The notes under the pieces: generated by a model
The model's database searches: none
Told to the model about the DNA's origin: nothing
Seen by the model: the letters and a program-made list of their open reading frames with translations, nothing else
Shown: one piece after another, positions 42,646 through 52,292 of the stretch
How the letters are laid out: each line of letters begins with the position of its first letter
Numbering within the stretch: position 1 is the first letter of the stretch
Assembly (NCBI GenBank): GCA_958431225.1
Contig: OY288107.1
Coordinates: forward strand, 186,001-250,000
Length of the DNA: 64,000 nucleotides
Reading direction: 5' to 3'
Origin: an uncultured Alphaproteobacteria bacterium
GTDB lineage: Bacteria > Pseudomonadota > Alphaproteobacteria > Puniceispirillales > UBA1172
Translations under genes and position numbers: made by a program

Positions 42646-44013
42646 TCATTCTTCCTGCGATTTTCGGATTTGCTCCTCAAATTTCCTAAGACGCTTAAAA
42701 TCCTCCAACCACTTCACATCGGGCATTACATTCTGGGCAAAATCAGCAAAGGTCGCCATTTTATATGTGCATTTTGCATCTTTTTTCACCCTTTCCGTTA
42801 GTACAAAAGCCCTCTGCCCGAGATTTTGATATCGAGCGATCCTTTCAACTATTTTGCTGTGCGGATCTGGCTCTACAACAAGCATTACCAATGAAGGGTT
42901 CGTCAATGCCGTTTCAATAATGCGTGTGACATGTTCATCGCCAAACCCATACCCCATCACCAACAAAAAGGTCTGTGGCTGGTTCAACCTTGCATGAAAG
43001 AGACGGAAAAGATGGGCATATGGCATATCCAATGTTTGAGTGAACTTCTGAGACGTTGGCAAAATGCCAAATGAACCAATATCTTTATACTCGTCTGATT
43101 TCAGCTTTTTAGCCTTCGCACTATCGTCACAAGCGCGATAACCTTTGGCGAAAGATAAATCTTTGTGTTGAGCCCTATATGCACCATTCTTCATAAACCA
43201 GTGAAGAGAACCATGCAGTTTGTAAAATTGCAGAAATTTATCGAAGCGACGGACACGCCCCTCTGCCACGTCTCCGGGATAGTAGATGTCCAATCCATAT
43301 ACCGCGGGGTCAAACCGAGCAGATGTCTTGCCTGAAAACCCATCAAAATATTGAATGCCGAGTTCTTCCATAGCTTGCTCAAACAAAGTGTCATAATTCA
43401 ATGTAAATAGATGGGTGCGCCCAAGATTTGCGTCTCGGGCTATCAATTTTGCCAAGAAGGGTATGTGTCCGGAAGAATTTTTCGCCTTCTCTGTCAATTC
43501 TTTCCGGTCTAATTCAAGAGCACATTCGCAGAAAATAGCCTTCTCAATATAACCTTGTAGCTTCTTTTCATCATTTTTGGATAGGGTAATTTCTGTGCCG
43601 TTGGCTTTCGTCCGCTTCCAAGAAACCGATTGAATTGGTGTTTGATCTCCCTCAAGTAATCTATTTGCGTTAAATAAAAAACTTAGCCACTCCTCAAAGT
43701 TTCCTGCCCCAAATCCATTTTTCTTTTTCCATTTTATTATGGCCTTGGCGCGCCTAGATAAATCACACTGTTCAACTGCATTAAGAACCAGACGCTCTAG
43801 GCTATTGTTGCCATGACCAGTCATTAATGGACCTTTGGCACCCACGGAACACCCAGCCCCAGTCAGCACAACTACGTTTTCCATTCTGAGCCATTCGGCA
43901 AGTAAGCCCTGAATGCGCCGAAGCCCTTCTTCAGGGTTTTTGTCCGCAATCAAATCTCGACCATCGCCCGTTGAATCAGGTGACAGTAGTTTGTATTCGC
44001 AAATTTTAGCCAC
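42646..44013 (-). CDS. SIR2-family protein of the SIR2-HerA system
   Basis: 455 residues from a GTG at 44013. This start is chosen because AGGAGG lies exactly 6 nt upstream (44025-44020), whereas the longer ATG start at 44040 would place that perfect Shine-Dalgarno inside the coding sequence. SIR2 features: ENVVVLTGAGCSVGAKGP, LFTLNYDTLFEQAMEELG, FYKLHGSLHW (catalytic-type His) and LLVMGYGFGDEHVTRII. An insertion between the first two blocks is charged and helical. Predicted NADase, activated with HerA on infection. Confidence 0.88.
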   Translation of the reverse strand: MAKICEYKLLSPDSTGDGRDLIADKNPEEGLRRIQGLLAEWLRMENVVVLTGAGCSVGAKGPLMTGHGNNSLERLVLNAVEQCDLSRRAKAIIKWKKKNGFGAGNFEEWLSFLFNANRLLEGDQTPIQSVSWKRTKANGTEITLSKNDEKKLQGYIEKAIFCECALELDRKELTEKAKNSSGHIPFLAKLIARDANLGRTHLFTLNYDTLFEQAMEELGIQYFDGFSGKTSARFDPAVYGLDIYYPGDVAEGRVRRFDKFLQFYKLHGSLHWFMKNGAYRAQHKDLSFAKGYRACDDSAKAKKLKSDEYKDIGSFGILPTSQKFTQTLDMPYAHLFRLFHARLNQPQTFLLVMGYGFGDEHVTRIIETALTNPSLVMLVVEPDPHSKIVERIARYQNLGQRAFVLTERVKKDAKCTYKMATFADFAQNVMPDVKWLEDFKRLRKFEEQIRKSQEE

Positions 44014-44319
44014 TTTCCGCCTCCTTTCGCCCCAGAACATTCATATAAGTCATTGTATAGAATATGCAAGCCTTTGAATTTTTAATTATCAAGAGCAATT
44101 GCCAATATCTGCAATCAAGCCCCACCTTTCTCTTCTCGGTGCGGTGTGAGAAAATTGATGCATAAGTGCGTCCAGACCACTACTTTAGACACTTGGGGGG
44201 CATTTCCCTTTCTCCTCACTCATTAAATACTTTCATCACTTTGTCGCCTAGATAATAGATAATCTTTACTGCGATTCTGCGGTTCTTTGGTTTTGAGAAG
44301 GGTCGGGATGTGTCCTGTT
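44014..44319. other. Intergenic region without a gene
   Basis: 306 bp between the SIR2 start and the stop of the NACHT gene. The part near the SIR2 gene is AT-rich and must contain its promoter, with TATTCT and TATACA candidates around 44054-44064 but no convincing -35. Nothing else recognised. Confidence 0.5.
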
Positions 44320-47300
44320 TTAGGCTTTCCCACGCTTCTTAGTTTGCTCAGATTTGAATACGCTTTTGAGAGGCTTTGACACATCCAGCACCACGATTTT
44401 TGTTTTTGGCGACAGATCGCCCGAATTATTAAGCAAAGCTTGTAACATTTCTTCCGCTAATTTGGGGCGTTCACCTATTGGCGGTTTAGGAATCGATTTC
44501 CCTTCAACATCACCATGCCAAATAACGAGATAAACACCAGTGCCGTCAGTCCGATAATTTTCGGAATACCTCTCCAGTTGATCATGGGCGGCGGTCCAGA
44601 TATCGGGATGCCACTGGCGCTTAATTTCCACTGGAAGGTCAAAATCGCCGCACGAAAGCAACAAATCAACCCGGGTATTATCCGCCATCGCCCCTTCCTT
44701 GTGAACACGAACGCTGCGCGCGCCCATTTCCTGCTCTAAACCATCCAAAAGTCTATCCCGACAATAATTTTCCACATGGGGTTCGTCTCTGTCCCAAAAA
44801 ATCTTGTAGGCATCGGTATGTCCTGTTCGAATTTTCGCTTGATACTCTTCAAATTTTTCTATGAATAGTGCCTGCAAGTCAGACACATTCACTGGTTTTC
44901 CTGATAACAGAATTTCACGAACATCCTCTAGATTGACTTCCTGATGGCGTGTTTCAGCTAATGCGCGTCTTGCCACAGCAAGTTCGTGCTTCACATTATC
45001 TTGGTATGTGTCCATGCACTTAGAAGTGGCGAGATTATCAAGGCACTTTATTGCCTTCTCTGATTTCCGCTCGCTTAACATCTTAATCAAATAATTCAGC
45101 CAACGGCTCGCATCCCAAGGATTATTTGAACCTGACCAGCCGCCGGATGGTGGGCTAGAATCTGGCCACTGAGGAGCAAATGTCTTTAACAAGAAGGCGA
45201 TTTGCTCAATACTTAACGATAAGGCAGAAGATTTACCATACTCACGAGCAGAAGCAAGGTCTCCGAACGTCCAAAGGTGGTTTTCGTCTTCATTTGCAAA
45301 TTTACGAACCACAGCATAAAAGTAGTCAAAATCTAGCAGAAAAGCCGCCACATGCCATGTGCGCCGGTGCCCCTCGCTTGCCCAAGTATTATTTTTGAGT
45401 CTATCGTCAGCGAGTTTGATAAGATCTTTTTTATGGTCGCCGGAACCAATAACGCTCTTCAAAAGATCGCAAAGTCTATGTTCATTCATGTCCTCAAATT
45501 TAGTCAGCCATTCAAGCGCGATGTCTGGGAGAATATCTGAAAGCATTTCTTCTTGTATAAAATAGTAGAAACCTGGAGAAAGTTCTTTTCCAGCCCCTAA
45601 GATGGGCTCAATCATGTCTTTGACAAACTTCCGCTTGATTTTATGATCTTGGAATAGAATATCTTGGAGATTTGCCCTTACCTCTTCCGATAGTTTCTCC
45701 TTTTCATAACCACTCAGATCAGACCAAGATGCAGATAGTGCGCAGAGTTGTGCTTTTTTTGGTAATGAGGTTAGAGGCTTACCTGCTTCAACCGTCAACA
45801 TAGAATGGGCAAGAGAAATTAGCTCTAGAGGATACATACTACCCTTATAAACATCGACTCGCAAATTAGTGCAATCTCTAACACTTGGAATATCATCTCG
45901 TTTTACCGCCACATCAAATCCTGCAATGACAGAAGCTAGATTTTCCTGCCCGACCATCTCCGTAAGACTTTCTTTTGGCGAGGGCGTTTTTTTCAAATCA
46001 GAATAATGACCTAGCGCAGCTCTTGCCGCCTTACCTAAAGCGTTAATGTGCTCACCTTGCTCCATGGATTCCCTCACTTCAGAAAAATTTGCGTGCCTTT
46101 GCTCAATCTCTGCTAGTGCTTCTTCTTTATATTGGCGTTCAAGCTCTTGAGATTTCGCTTCATGCTCGCTAATTGACGGGTTCAGAATATCCTCTAATAT
46201 TGGCTTGAGTTCAGAAAAATTATTTACTTGTTCACTTGCAAAGTTCAATACATTACCGTCAAATGCACGGTTGTCTCGCCCCAACATAACTAAATCTCTC
46301 CATCTATTCTTCCAACCTGGTAATGTATTTTTTGCAAGCATCAACTCTTCTAAATGATAAACAATATCAGACTCACGCATATGCAACCCCATTGTACTAT
46401 CCGACAACCAGCGCAATGCTTCCCACCTATCGATATCACATTCCGTTTCCTTGATGGCCATAGATTGAATCTCACGACGAATATCATCATGTTCGTTAAA
46501 CCATGATTTCGTTTCTTCCTTTCCATCGTCTCCGTACACTAGATCATTTAGCCGCGATACAATTGGCCAAATTTGATGTGTGGTAGGTTCTTTAACCACT
46601 TTAAACAACCGCAAAAGCAACCCACCCAGCCATATTTCTAAATTATATGACCCTTCTCTCTTATTGTGTTTAATGCTCATAGGCATCTCTGCCGCAAGTA
46701 ACTGCGATATTTTTAAAACTTGCTGTGCAGAACATTGTCGCGGGATACGACACCCCACCCCGATAGTGCCTTCACTTCCCGTTACCTTTTCATAGGCAAT
46801 TATGTGATCAGCTATTTTTTCTCCGAAGAATAATTCAGGCTTTTTAGATATGCTTCCATCTATAGATATCCTTAAACTGTCTTTTGTGGATTGCTCTAGC
46901 AAACAATCAGCAAGTTTAACCCAATCAGTTGCCTCTAAACTATCCTCCAATGCTTCAATTGCGGTAAGCCTTTCGCTCAAAGAAATTTTCTCATCCAATA
47001 CAATTGCTTTTAGATCGTCAACCATCGCATTTGCCAACTCGGTCCCTTGAATGGCGCGCAAAAGCGCAACGACTAATTGATGGGGAGCACCATTGGAGAT
47101 AGTATCTATAAAATCATCCTTAATAGAGTCTTCTCGGCCTAAACCACGATTCAATTGTGAATACCAATCTTCCCCAATAAAAAATGGATCTTTTTCAGCG
47201 AATACCCTAAATTCTTTAAGGAAGGTGACGCATGCGCCTTTAGAGAATCCAGAGAGGTCACCATACCGCAAACATACATATGGATTATGCTTTATATTCT

Positions 47301-49851
47301 GGCATCGTCGATTAGAATCATCAAGTGAGACAATCCACGCATATAAGCCATGAAGATCTGGGGGAATTGCACTTGTGCCAAAAGAAGTCAGATAATTCAT
47401 TACCCGCACTGGTGAAATCTTGCGTGGCTCTGCCTTAAATGCCTTTGCCAACCACCGCCCCGCGAGAAATTCCGCAACTGTTCTGTGCGTTGGCTCCACA
47501 CGACCTGCCACTGGTGACTTAAAGAGCTTAGTTTGGCAAGCCGCTTTGATGTCCTCTATAGAATATTCTGAAGCCTCCAAATCTGCGGGCCTAGGAACGT
47601 TTTCACTACCTTGCCCGCCCAACGCAATCGCCTGCCCCCCAGACATAAGTAATTGGACACAAACCCATCCAGCTATCTCAATAATCTTTTCTTCATTAGG
47701 TCGATCAGGATTTTTTTCTTGATGCGATGGATTATCTTCGGACGCCATCACTTCGCATGCAGTGTGAAATAGCTTTGTTTTCGTTTTTGGCCAACCACCA
47801 GAACGAACTGCCTGAACGAGCATTTGCAGAGTTTGGGGATTTTGCAGAAAGTCAGTCGCCCCTTTCTCTTCAGCATTTTTAATAAATTGCTCGGCAGACT
47901 CATCAGCGGGGAAAACTTTAAGAAATGCTTTAATCTCATCGCCTGAAAGGTCGCCCAAGTGCGCTATCTCTGGAGATTGTTGAAAAACACTTTTAATCTG
48001 TTGAGAAAACGACTCTTTGCGCCATTCATATGACCGACAACTAATCAGCCAATTATAATAACCAAGGTTTTTTATTGTTTTGATAATTTCTGCAAAAGCT
48101 TCAGGAATAGGCTTGGAAGAAACCTCATCCAAGCCATCAATGACCAGTATTTGCCCTTCAAATTCTGGGCGGTTATCAAAAAACCCACACGCCACATCAT
48201 CCGCCCGCACCAATTGACCTTTACGCGCAATTTCTTGACAAACACTCGTCTTCCCTCCGCCCGGAGCGCCCAACAAAACTTTGGGTTGTGGTAAATTTGC
48301 AAACTCCATATCAGTCATTTGCGAATGCTTGCCGCTATCGTCAATTATTTCTAATTTTCGGGGTATGTACACGGATGATCTCGGTTGATCCCATTCCAGC
48401 TCTTTTATAGCACGACGCCCCAAAACATATTTACCTTCTTCTTCAACAACCAATAGTTTTTGCTCCAAAAGCCCGTTAATAGCGGTGCGGGCTTGTCTCC
48501 TATCGCCGCCGATTGCCATGATTGCGTCAATCTTTGTTATCGTTCCTTGCGCCGATGCCGCTGCTAAGATTTCCATCTGTTCTTTTGACAGCCCCATGCT
48601 TGCGAAAATCTCGCGCATGGGTTCGGTTATGAGGGGTTCTTGTGATAAGATGACGTTGAAAACCTTATCTATCTTATCGTTTTCAATCTGTGGTGGGCGC
48701 CAGCCTAATTCGTGCAAGTTTTGGCTGATTTTGGTAATCCCTGTTCCCGCTTGGTCGCCTAACCCCGCGCGGCGGAAAGCATCAACTATGAGGGGGTTGC
48801 GTGGTTTTCTTGGGTTGGATTCTAGCAAAATCTCACCAAAAGCATCGCCTGGATTTTGGAATTGCATCCGGTCGGTAAACCATCGCATTGTCGACATCCG
48901 CCCATCTCGGTAATCTTGGTGCATCAGCAAATTGATGGCGGTTTCACGAAAAGCGACAAAGTCCAGCGGTTCATCTATACGCTGCATTGTTGCTGGGTCC
49001 AATCGGAACGGATGGTCTGCTAGGCGCAAATACTTATCCATTAACCCGCGCCATGTGGCAAAAAGATTTTCTTCAAATAGCATGCGGTCATGCCAGCGGT
49101 CAGCTAGCGACCAATTTTCATAACGCGCATCAATGCGTTGATAATCCAAAACCGGACGAATAATCAGCCTCCGGACAAATTGCGCTTTTCCGAATAGCAT
49201 AATTGCGCCCCGCGTCAGCACCGGGGTATCTTGTTCATATCTGACGAAATTCCATTTCAGCAGGAATTCCGTGTCGTCGGTGATTTTTTGCTCTTTAGGG
49301 TTGTGGCTATAGAATTCGTCCATATACCAATCGAGCGTATCGGCATCTATGCCTGTTTCCACATCGGCATCCTCAAAAACAACGTTATCCCAAGGCACGG
49401 CATTAGCATCATACAGAAGGTTCTGCCACTGATGCTCTTGCATCTGCACATTACTTGCCCCGCGCCGAAAATAGCTATTTTTTGGATGACCGCCCAGATA
49501 GACGGGTTTCTCATGACGTTGCGCTTCGGGGATGCGGAAAGCTAGCACGTGTTTACCATCAATCTCATGATGGTGCGAGGTGGCTTCAATGCGGATGTTC
49601 AATTTTTTCCCATTATTGAGTTCTGACAGAAAGTCATTTTGCACTTTGTCAATTTTGCTTGGATCAATGCCAGTAATCTCATGCGGCAGACCTTCATCAG
49701 CAACGCCAAATATCAGCCAACCGCCATTCGTATTAGCAAAAGCGCAGGCAGTTTTATAGGCGTTGTCGGGGGCTTCGTTTTCAGCTCTTTTGAATTCAAG
49801 CCCTTCCCCTTCGGGGCGTTTTAGCCAAGCGCGTAATTCTTCTTCCGTCAT
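44320..49851 (-). CDS. AlbA_2/GHKL/NACHT/PD-(D/E)XK multidomain defence protein
   Basis: 1843 residues from ATG 49851, which has GGAG 6 nt upstream; the frame is open to 50235 but that stretch contains a decayed ORF in another frame and is unlikely to be coding. Domains in order: AlbA_2/Schlafen-like (EGEGLEFKRAENEAPDN, CAFANTNGGWLIFGVADEG, first ~110 residues); a GHKL/HATPase_c_4 region (RETAINLLMHQDYRDGRMS, then RMQFQNPGDAF and GDQAGTGITKI); a winged-helix stretch; a NACHT-type NTPase with GAPGGGKTS (Lys534) and ILVIDGLDEV; ~1000 residues of helical repeats; and a C-terminal PD-(D/E)XK-like nuclease, RVDLLL then LPVEIKRQW (Glu1742, Lys1744), YLVIWHG. NACHT proteins with long repeat sensors and nuclease ends act like bacterial NLRs. 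The N-terminal AlbA_2-GHKL pair is normally a separate regulator. Confidence 0.8.
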   Translation of the reverse strand: MTEEELRAWLKRPEGEGLEFKRAENEAPDNAYKTACAFANTNGGWLIFGVADEGLPHEITGIDPSKIDKVQNDFLSELNNGKKLNIRIEATSHHHEIDGKHVLAFRIPEAQRHEKPVYLGGHPKNSYFRRGASNVQMQEHQWQNLLYDANAVPWDNVVFEDADVETGIDADTLDWYMDEFYSHNPKEQKITDDTEFLLKWNFVRYEQDTPVLTRGAIMLFGKAQFVRRLIIRPVLDYQRIDARYENWSLADRWHDRMLFEENLFATWRGLMDKYLRLADHPFRLDPATMQRIDEPLDFVAFRETAINLLMHQDYRDGRMSTMRWFTDRMQFQNPGDAFGEILLESNPRKPRNPLIVDAFRRAGLGDQAGTGITKISQNLHELGWRPPQIENDKIDKVFNVILSQEPLITEPMREIFASMGLSKEQMEILAAASAQGTITKIDAIMAIGGDRRQARTAINGLLEQKLLVVEEEGKYVLGRRAIKELEWDQPRSSVYIPRKLEIIDDSGKHSQMTDMEFANLPQPKVLLGAPGGGKTSVCQEIARKGQLVRADDVACGFFDNRPEFEGQILVIDGLDEVSSKPIPEAFAEIIKTIKNLGYYNWLISCRSYEWRKESFSQQIKSVFQQSPEIAHLGDLSGDEIKAFLKVFPADESAEQFIKNAEEKGATDFLQNPQTLQMLVQAVRSGGWPKTKTKLFHTACEVMASEDNPSHQEKNPDRPNEEKIIEIAGWVCVQLLMSGGQAIALGGQGSENVPRPADLEASEYSIEDIKAACQTKLFKSPVAGRVEPTHRTVAEFLAGRWLAKAFKAEPRKISPVRVMNYLTSFGTSAIPPDLHGLYAWIVSLDDSNRRCQNIKHNPYVCLRYGDLSGFSKGACVTFLKEFRVFAEKDPFFIGEDWYSQLNRGLGREDSIKDDFIDTISNGAPHQLVVALLRAIQGTELANAMVDDLKAIVLDEKISLSERLTAIEALEDSLEATDWVKLADCLLEQSTKDSLRISIDGSISKKPELFFGEKIADHIIAYEKVTGSEGTIGVGCRIPRQCSAQQVLKISQLLAAEMPMSIKHNKREGSYNLEIWLGGLLLRLFKVVKEPTTHQIWPIVSRLNDLVYGDDGKEETKSWFNEHDDIRREIQSMAIKETECDIDRWEALRWLSDSTMGLHMRESDIVYHLEELMLAKNTLPGWKNRWRDLVMLGRDNRAFDGNVLNFASEQVNNFSELKPILEDILNPSISEHEAKSQELERQYKEEALAEIEQRHANFSEVRESMEQGEHINALGKAARAALGHYSDLKKTPSPKESLTEMVGQENLASVIAGFDVAVKRDDIPSVRDCTNLRVDVYKGSMYPLELISLAHSMLTVEAGKPLTSLPKKAQLCALSASWSDLSGYEKEKLSEEVRANLQDILFQDHKIKRKFVKDMIEPILGAGKELSPGFYYFIQEEMLSDILPDIALEWLTKFEDMNEHRLCDLLKSVIGSGDHKKDLIKLADDRLKNNTWASEGHRRTWHVAAFLLDFDYFYAVVRKFANEDENHLWTFGDLASAREYGKSSALSLSIEQIAFLLKTFAPQWPDSSPPSGGWSGSNNPWDASRWLNYLIKMLSERKSEKAIKCLDNLATSKCMDTYQDNVKHELAVARRALAETRHQEVNLEDVREILLSGKPVNVSDLQALFIEKFEEYQAKIRTGHTDAYKIFWDRDEPHVENYCRDRLLDGLEQEMGARSVRVHKEGAMADNTRVDLLLSCGDFDLPVEIKRQWHPDIWTAAHDQLERYSENYRTDGTGVYLVIWHGDVEGKSIPKPPIGERPKLAEEMLQALLNNSGDLSPKTKIVVLDVSKPLKSVFKSEQTKKRGKA

Positions 49852-49961
49852 CCCCGACTCCATTATGATTGCATGACCATAGCGCAAAACATTCCGCACG
49901 ACAAATCTAGGGGTCAAGCATATACCAATTCGGCGCAAATAGACACCAAATTTCAACGCCC

Positions 49962-50094
49962 CTACTTTCCCTCCATAATGGCATCTATATCCTCTGAGGA
50001 ATAGCCTTTTTTTGGTGTAGCGCACACAGGCTTCTATTCCTAATAGGGGGATGATTTCGGCGCCTTTGATGATGAGATATTGGTTGATTATCAT
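49962..50094 (-). pseudogene. Relic of a short ORF with a homopolymer frameshift
   Basis: Joining frames at a run of seven T (50007-50013; A7 in the coding sense) gives about 44 residues starting MIINQYLIIKGAE and ending SSEDIDAIMEGK before a TAG. The middle, IIPLLGIEACVRYT, resembles the in-frame tail after the RTX gene stop at 60866-60973 (HLLGIETFDRYT, then DIDAKG). It lies inside the long open frame upstream of the NACHT protein, which is one reason to reject that extension. Confidence 0.35.
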
Positions 50095-50249
50095 GTGGGC
50101 TTGTTCAGCGGTTTTTTGCTCAATTTTCTGGGCAACCTTTTGCAAAAAAATTCGGCTTGAAATTGAAAATCCATTTTTAATATGTAGGATTTTCAAGGGG
50201 TTCGGCATTGAAAATGCGTTTGGTGTGTTATACATAACGCCTCATGGCG

Positions 50250-50660
50250 CTATGGTTGAAGTGGGGTTATTTCTTTCAGCTGATGCTCTATGAAAGCCTT
50301 GTGTGCTGTGGGGTAGCCAACACTGGCGTTTGAAGTGATTCGCGTGGCATCGGCTTCGATTATCTGAAGTCGAGTCCTAATCTGGGCACCTTTTTCGAAA
50401 TTTTTTCGGTTTGCGGGGGCAGTTATGCGGATGAAAAAGAGGTGGCAAATAGTGATGGTGAAGTAGAAAAATTTGAGGGAGGAAAGTCGCGGTGCGAGAA
50501 TCAAAAAAGAAGGCGGCGATGTGCTTGCACGAGTGGAGCAAAAATATGGCAGCGATGTGCTTGCACGAGCAGGGCAAAAATATGGCGGCGATGTGCTTGC
50601 ACGAGTGGAGCAAAAATAACAGCGATGCGTTGGTGCGAGGATTGGCTGGAACGAACACAA
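50250..50660 (-). CDS. Doubtful ORF across the minisatellite
   Basis: 136 codons. The N-terminal half is just the translated 36-bp repeats (Cys/Ser/Ala-rich); the C-terminal half corresponds to the left ORF at 3994-4272. No start signal or domain. Probably not a gene. Confidence 0.15.
   Translation of the reverse strand: MCSFQPILAPTHRCYFCSTRASTSPPYFCPARASTSLPYFCSTRASTSPPSFLILAPRLSSLKFFYFTITICHLFFIRITAPANRKNFEKGAQIRTRLQIIEADATRITSNASVGYPTAHKAFIEHQLKEITPLQP
50513..50620. repeat. 36-bp minisatellite, right copy (3 units)
   Basis: Units at 50513, 50549 and 50585, 36 bp each, differing at a few positions (GAGTGGAGC against GAGCAGGGC), followed by a partial fourth. The left copy has two units. 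Confidence 0.85.
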
Positions 50661-50695
50661 AAAAACCGCCTGAGCCGATGATGACTCAGGCGGTT
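50657..50695 (-). terminator. Intrinsic terminator of the small basic protein gene, right copy
   Basis: Same 11-bp perfect stem as at 4371-4402 (50664-50674 with 50685-50695) with a T-run on the minus strand, 15 nt past the stop at 50710. Confidence 0.85.
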
Positions 50696-50709
50696 ATCAT
50701 AGTGCGCTA

Positions 50710-51099
50710 TTAGGCTTGCTGTCCTAAGCGCTTTACCTTGATGTTTTTCTTGGTCGCTTTATCCACCAAATTATCGGTGATGCCGCCACCGGGTGTTGCT
50801 ATTAGACCGACTAGATTCAGTTTCAGCGCCGGCGCCGCAGCCGGGGCAGATTCCGCAGGGGTTGCAGGAAGCGCGTCATCTGCCTCCGGGGTCGTTGCGG
50901 AAGTCGTTGCCGGCAGACGTCCGCCAGAGTTGGTTGTAGTAATGACCGGTTCGGTTCTGTTCTGGACCGAGGTTTTCTTTTTGGATTTTTTTGCCGTGCA
51001 CGCAGGAAAGGGCGCAGTTTTTGGGTTTTCTGGCTTTTTGTTTGGTTTGTTTTTTGAATTTTTTGGATTTTTTTTCGTGAATTTTGCCCTCCCCGCCAT
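50710..51099 (-). CDS. Small basic low-complexity protein, right copy (intact)
   Basis: 129 residues. A lysine-rich N-terminal third (FTKKNPKNSKNKPNKKPENP) is followed by a Thr/Ala/Pro-rich linker and a C-terminal block conserved with the left copy (LVGLIATPGGGITDNLVDK, then KKNIKVKRLGQQA). The A-run after the tenth codon has eight residues here, against seven in the left copy, which restores the frame from the ATG. Substitutions between copies are mostly in the linker, so the C-terminal block seems constrained. No family recognised; a nucleic-acid-binding role is only a guess from charge. Confidence 0.5.
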   Translation of the reverse strand: MAGRAKFTKKNPKNSKNKPNKKPENPKTAPFPACTAKKSKKKTSVQNRTEPVITTTNSGGRLPATTSATTPEADDALPATPAESAPAAAPALKLNLVGLIATPGGGITDNLVDKATKKNIKVKRLGQQA

Positions 51100-51451
51100 A
51101 AAAAGCCCTAGGAAGCCCGTGAGCGCCGTTTAATGCTTTTGCGGTGTCTGGGTAGTAAAAACCCCCTCCCGCACGCCTACGATGCGTCTTTGGCGCGTTA
51201 TCGGCAGGATGACGGCGGGCGGACGGCTGGCAGTCGACCCGCGGAGGGCTATGACGAAGGCACTAATGGAAATATTGGGCGCAAAACGGGGCAGGAAAGC
51301 CACAAACGCCTACAGAACGGCTATACGCATTATTGGCGCATGAGTAACGGCTATGGTTAAAGTGGGGGTATCCCGGTGGCGAGAATGCCGCCACAGAAGC
51401 CCGTAGAGGCTGCTGGGCTTGCGAGATGCGCTCTGGTAGTCTGCTACCGCC
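51100..51451. other. Intergenic spacer, right module
   Basis: Counterpart of 4797-5149 with small indels. No gene supported; the minus frame continuing from the integrase fragment is open to 51310 without a start of its own. Confidence 0.5.
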
Positions 51452-51626
51452 CTCCCCTCCAACAATGCCGCAATTCGCTTTCCGATGCGCTCGGCGGCGG
51501 CTTCGGCGTCGGTGTTGCTTGCGTGGGTGTAGCGCATGGTCATCTCAATTTTACGGTGACCGAGCAGTTTTGAGACAACCGGAATCCCGATGCCCTGCCG
51601 CACCGCCTGTGTTGCAAAACTATGGC
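51452..51626 (-). pseudogene. 3' fragment of int1, first in the right module
   Basis: Same extent as the fragment at 5150-5324: from HSFATQ to the AERIGKRIAALLEG tail, cut at the identical point in the HxxR codons at 51626, then the toxin-antitoxin promoter region. Confidence 0.8.
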
Positions 51627-51680
51627 ATTGAAGTGGGCGGATGCTGCGGCTTGAGGGGGCATAAAATATGGTTGCGGGTA

Positions 51681-51709
51681 TTGACAGAACATGGTATTCT
51701 CCGCATATT
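51681..51709 (+). promoter_or_regulatory. Promoter of toxin-antitoxin copy B
   Basis: TTGACA (51681-51686), a 17-nt spacer and CATATT (51704-51709); AAAGGAG precedes the ATG at 51752. Confidence 0.65.
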
Positions 51710-51751
51710 GTGTAGTAGAAATGCGGTTAAATTTGGGAAAGGAGATGAGAT

Positions 51752-52291
51752 ATGGCTGTTAGTAAGAAAAAAAACCCTGTGCCTTCTGAATCAATTTTTG
51801 TTTCGCAGGGTTCCAAACGGCACCATGACAGAACGCTTCATGGAAGATCTGGTCGTGTTGGAGTGGAGCCTTTTGCAGGACGGCGTCAAGATACTATTCC
51901 TACCCCCCTTCCTAAAAAGGCAGATGTTGATCTTGAGATTGAACGAGATAATGCTGAGTTGCGCACAACATATTTGCAAACCACTGATCTCTACACGCCC
52001 GAGGATATTCAAGGTCCAAGCACCAAGTGGAAACGCGAAGGACGGATTTTTGCGATTCAAGATGGTGAAAAAGATCTGTTACCGGCTTTCCAGTTTGCTG
52101 ATGGGCAGCCCTTGCCGATTATCAAAAAAATCTTGAAAGCACTGCCCGAAGACATGAGCCCATGGGAGACGGCCTTTTGGTTTGAATCGAGTAATGGCTG
52201 GTTGGGCGGAAAAACCCCACAAGAATGCCTTAAAAACGAAAGCAAGGTCATTGACGCCGCTGAGCAATTTGCCCAGCCGATGATTGGCTAA
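51752..52291 (+). CDS. MbcA/ParS/Xre-type antitoxin, copy B
   Basis: 179 residues, the same N-terminal half as copy A (MAVSKKKNPVPSESIFVSQG) with replacements such as VRVGMES to GRVGVEP, and the conserved C-terminal toxin-binding domain (DGQPLPIIKKILKALPEDMSPW, then GWLGGKTPQE). It lacks the 11-residue insertion of copy A. Its toxin starts 1 nt after the stop. Differences from copy A are concentrated at specificity-type positions near the middle, so cross-neutralisation between copies is uncertain. Confidence 0.8.
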   Translation: MAVSKKKNPVPSESIFVSQGSKRHHDRTLHGRSGRVGVEPFAGRRQDTIPTPLPKKADVDLEIERDNAELRTTYLQTTDLYTPEDIQGPSTKWKREGRIFAIQDGEKDLLPAFQFADGQPLPIIKKILKALPEDMSPWETAFWFESSNGWLGGKTPQECLKNESKVIDAAEQFAQPMIG

Positions 52292-52292
52292 C

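Noticed and set aside
49852..50235. N-terminal extension of the NACHT protein to the ATG at 50235
   Set aside because: This stretch overlaps a frameshifted relic in another frame and the start of the right module, has no domain, and a Shine-Dalgarno precedes the ATG at 49851.
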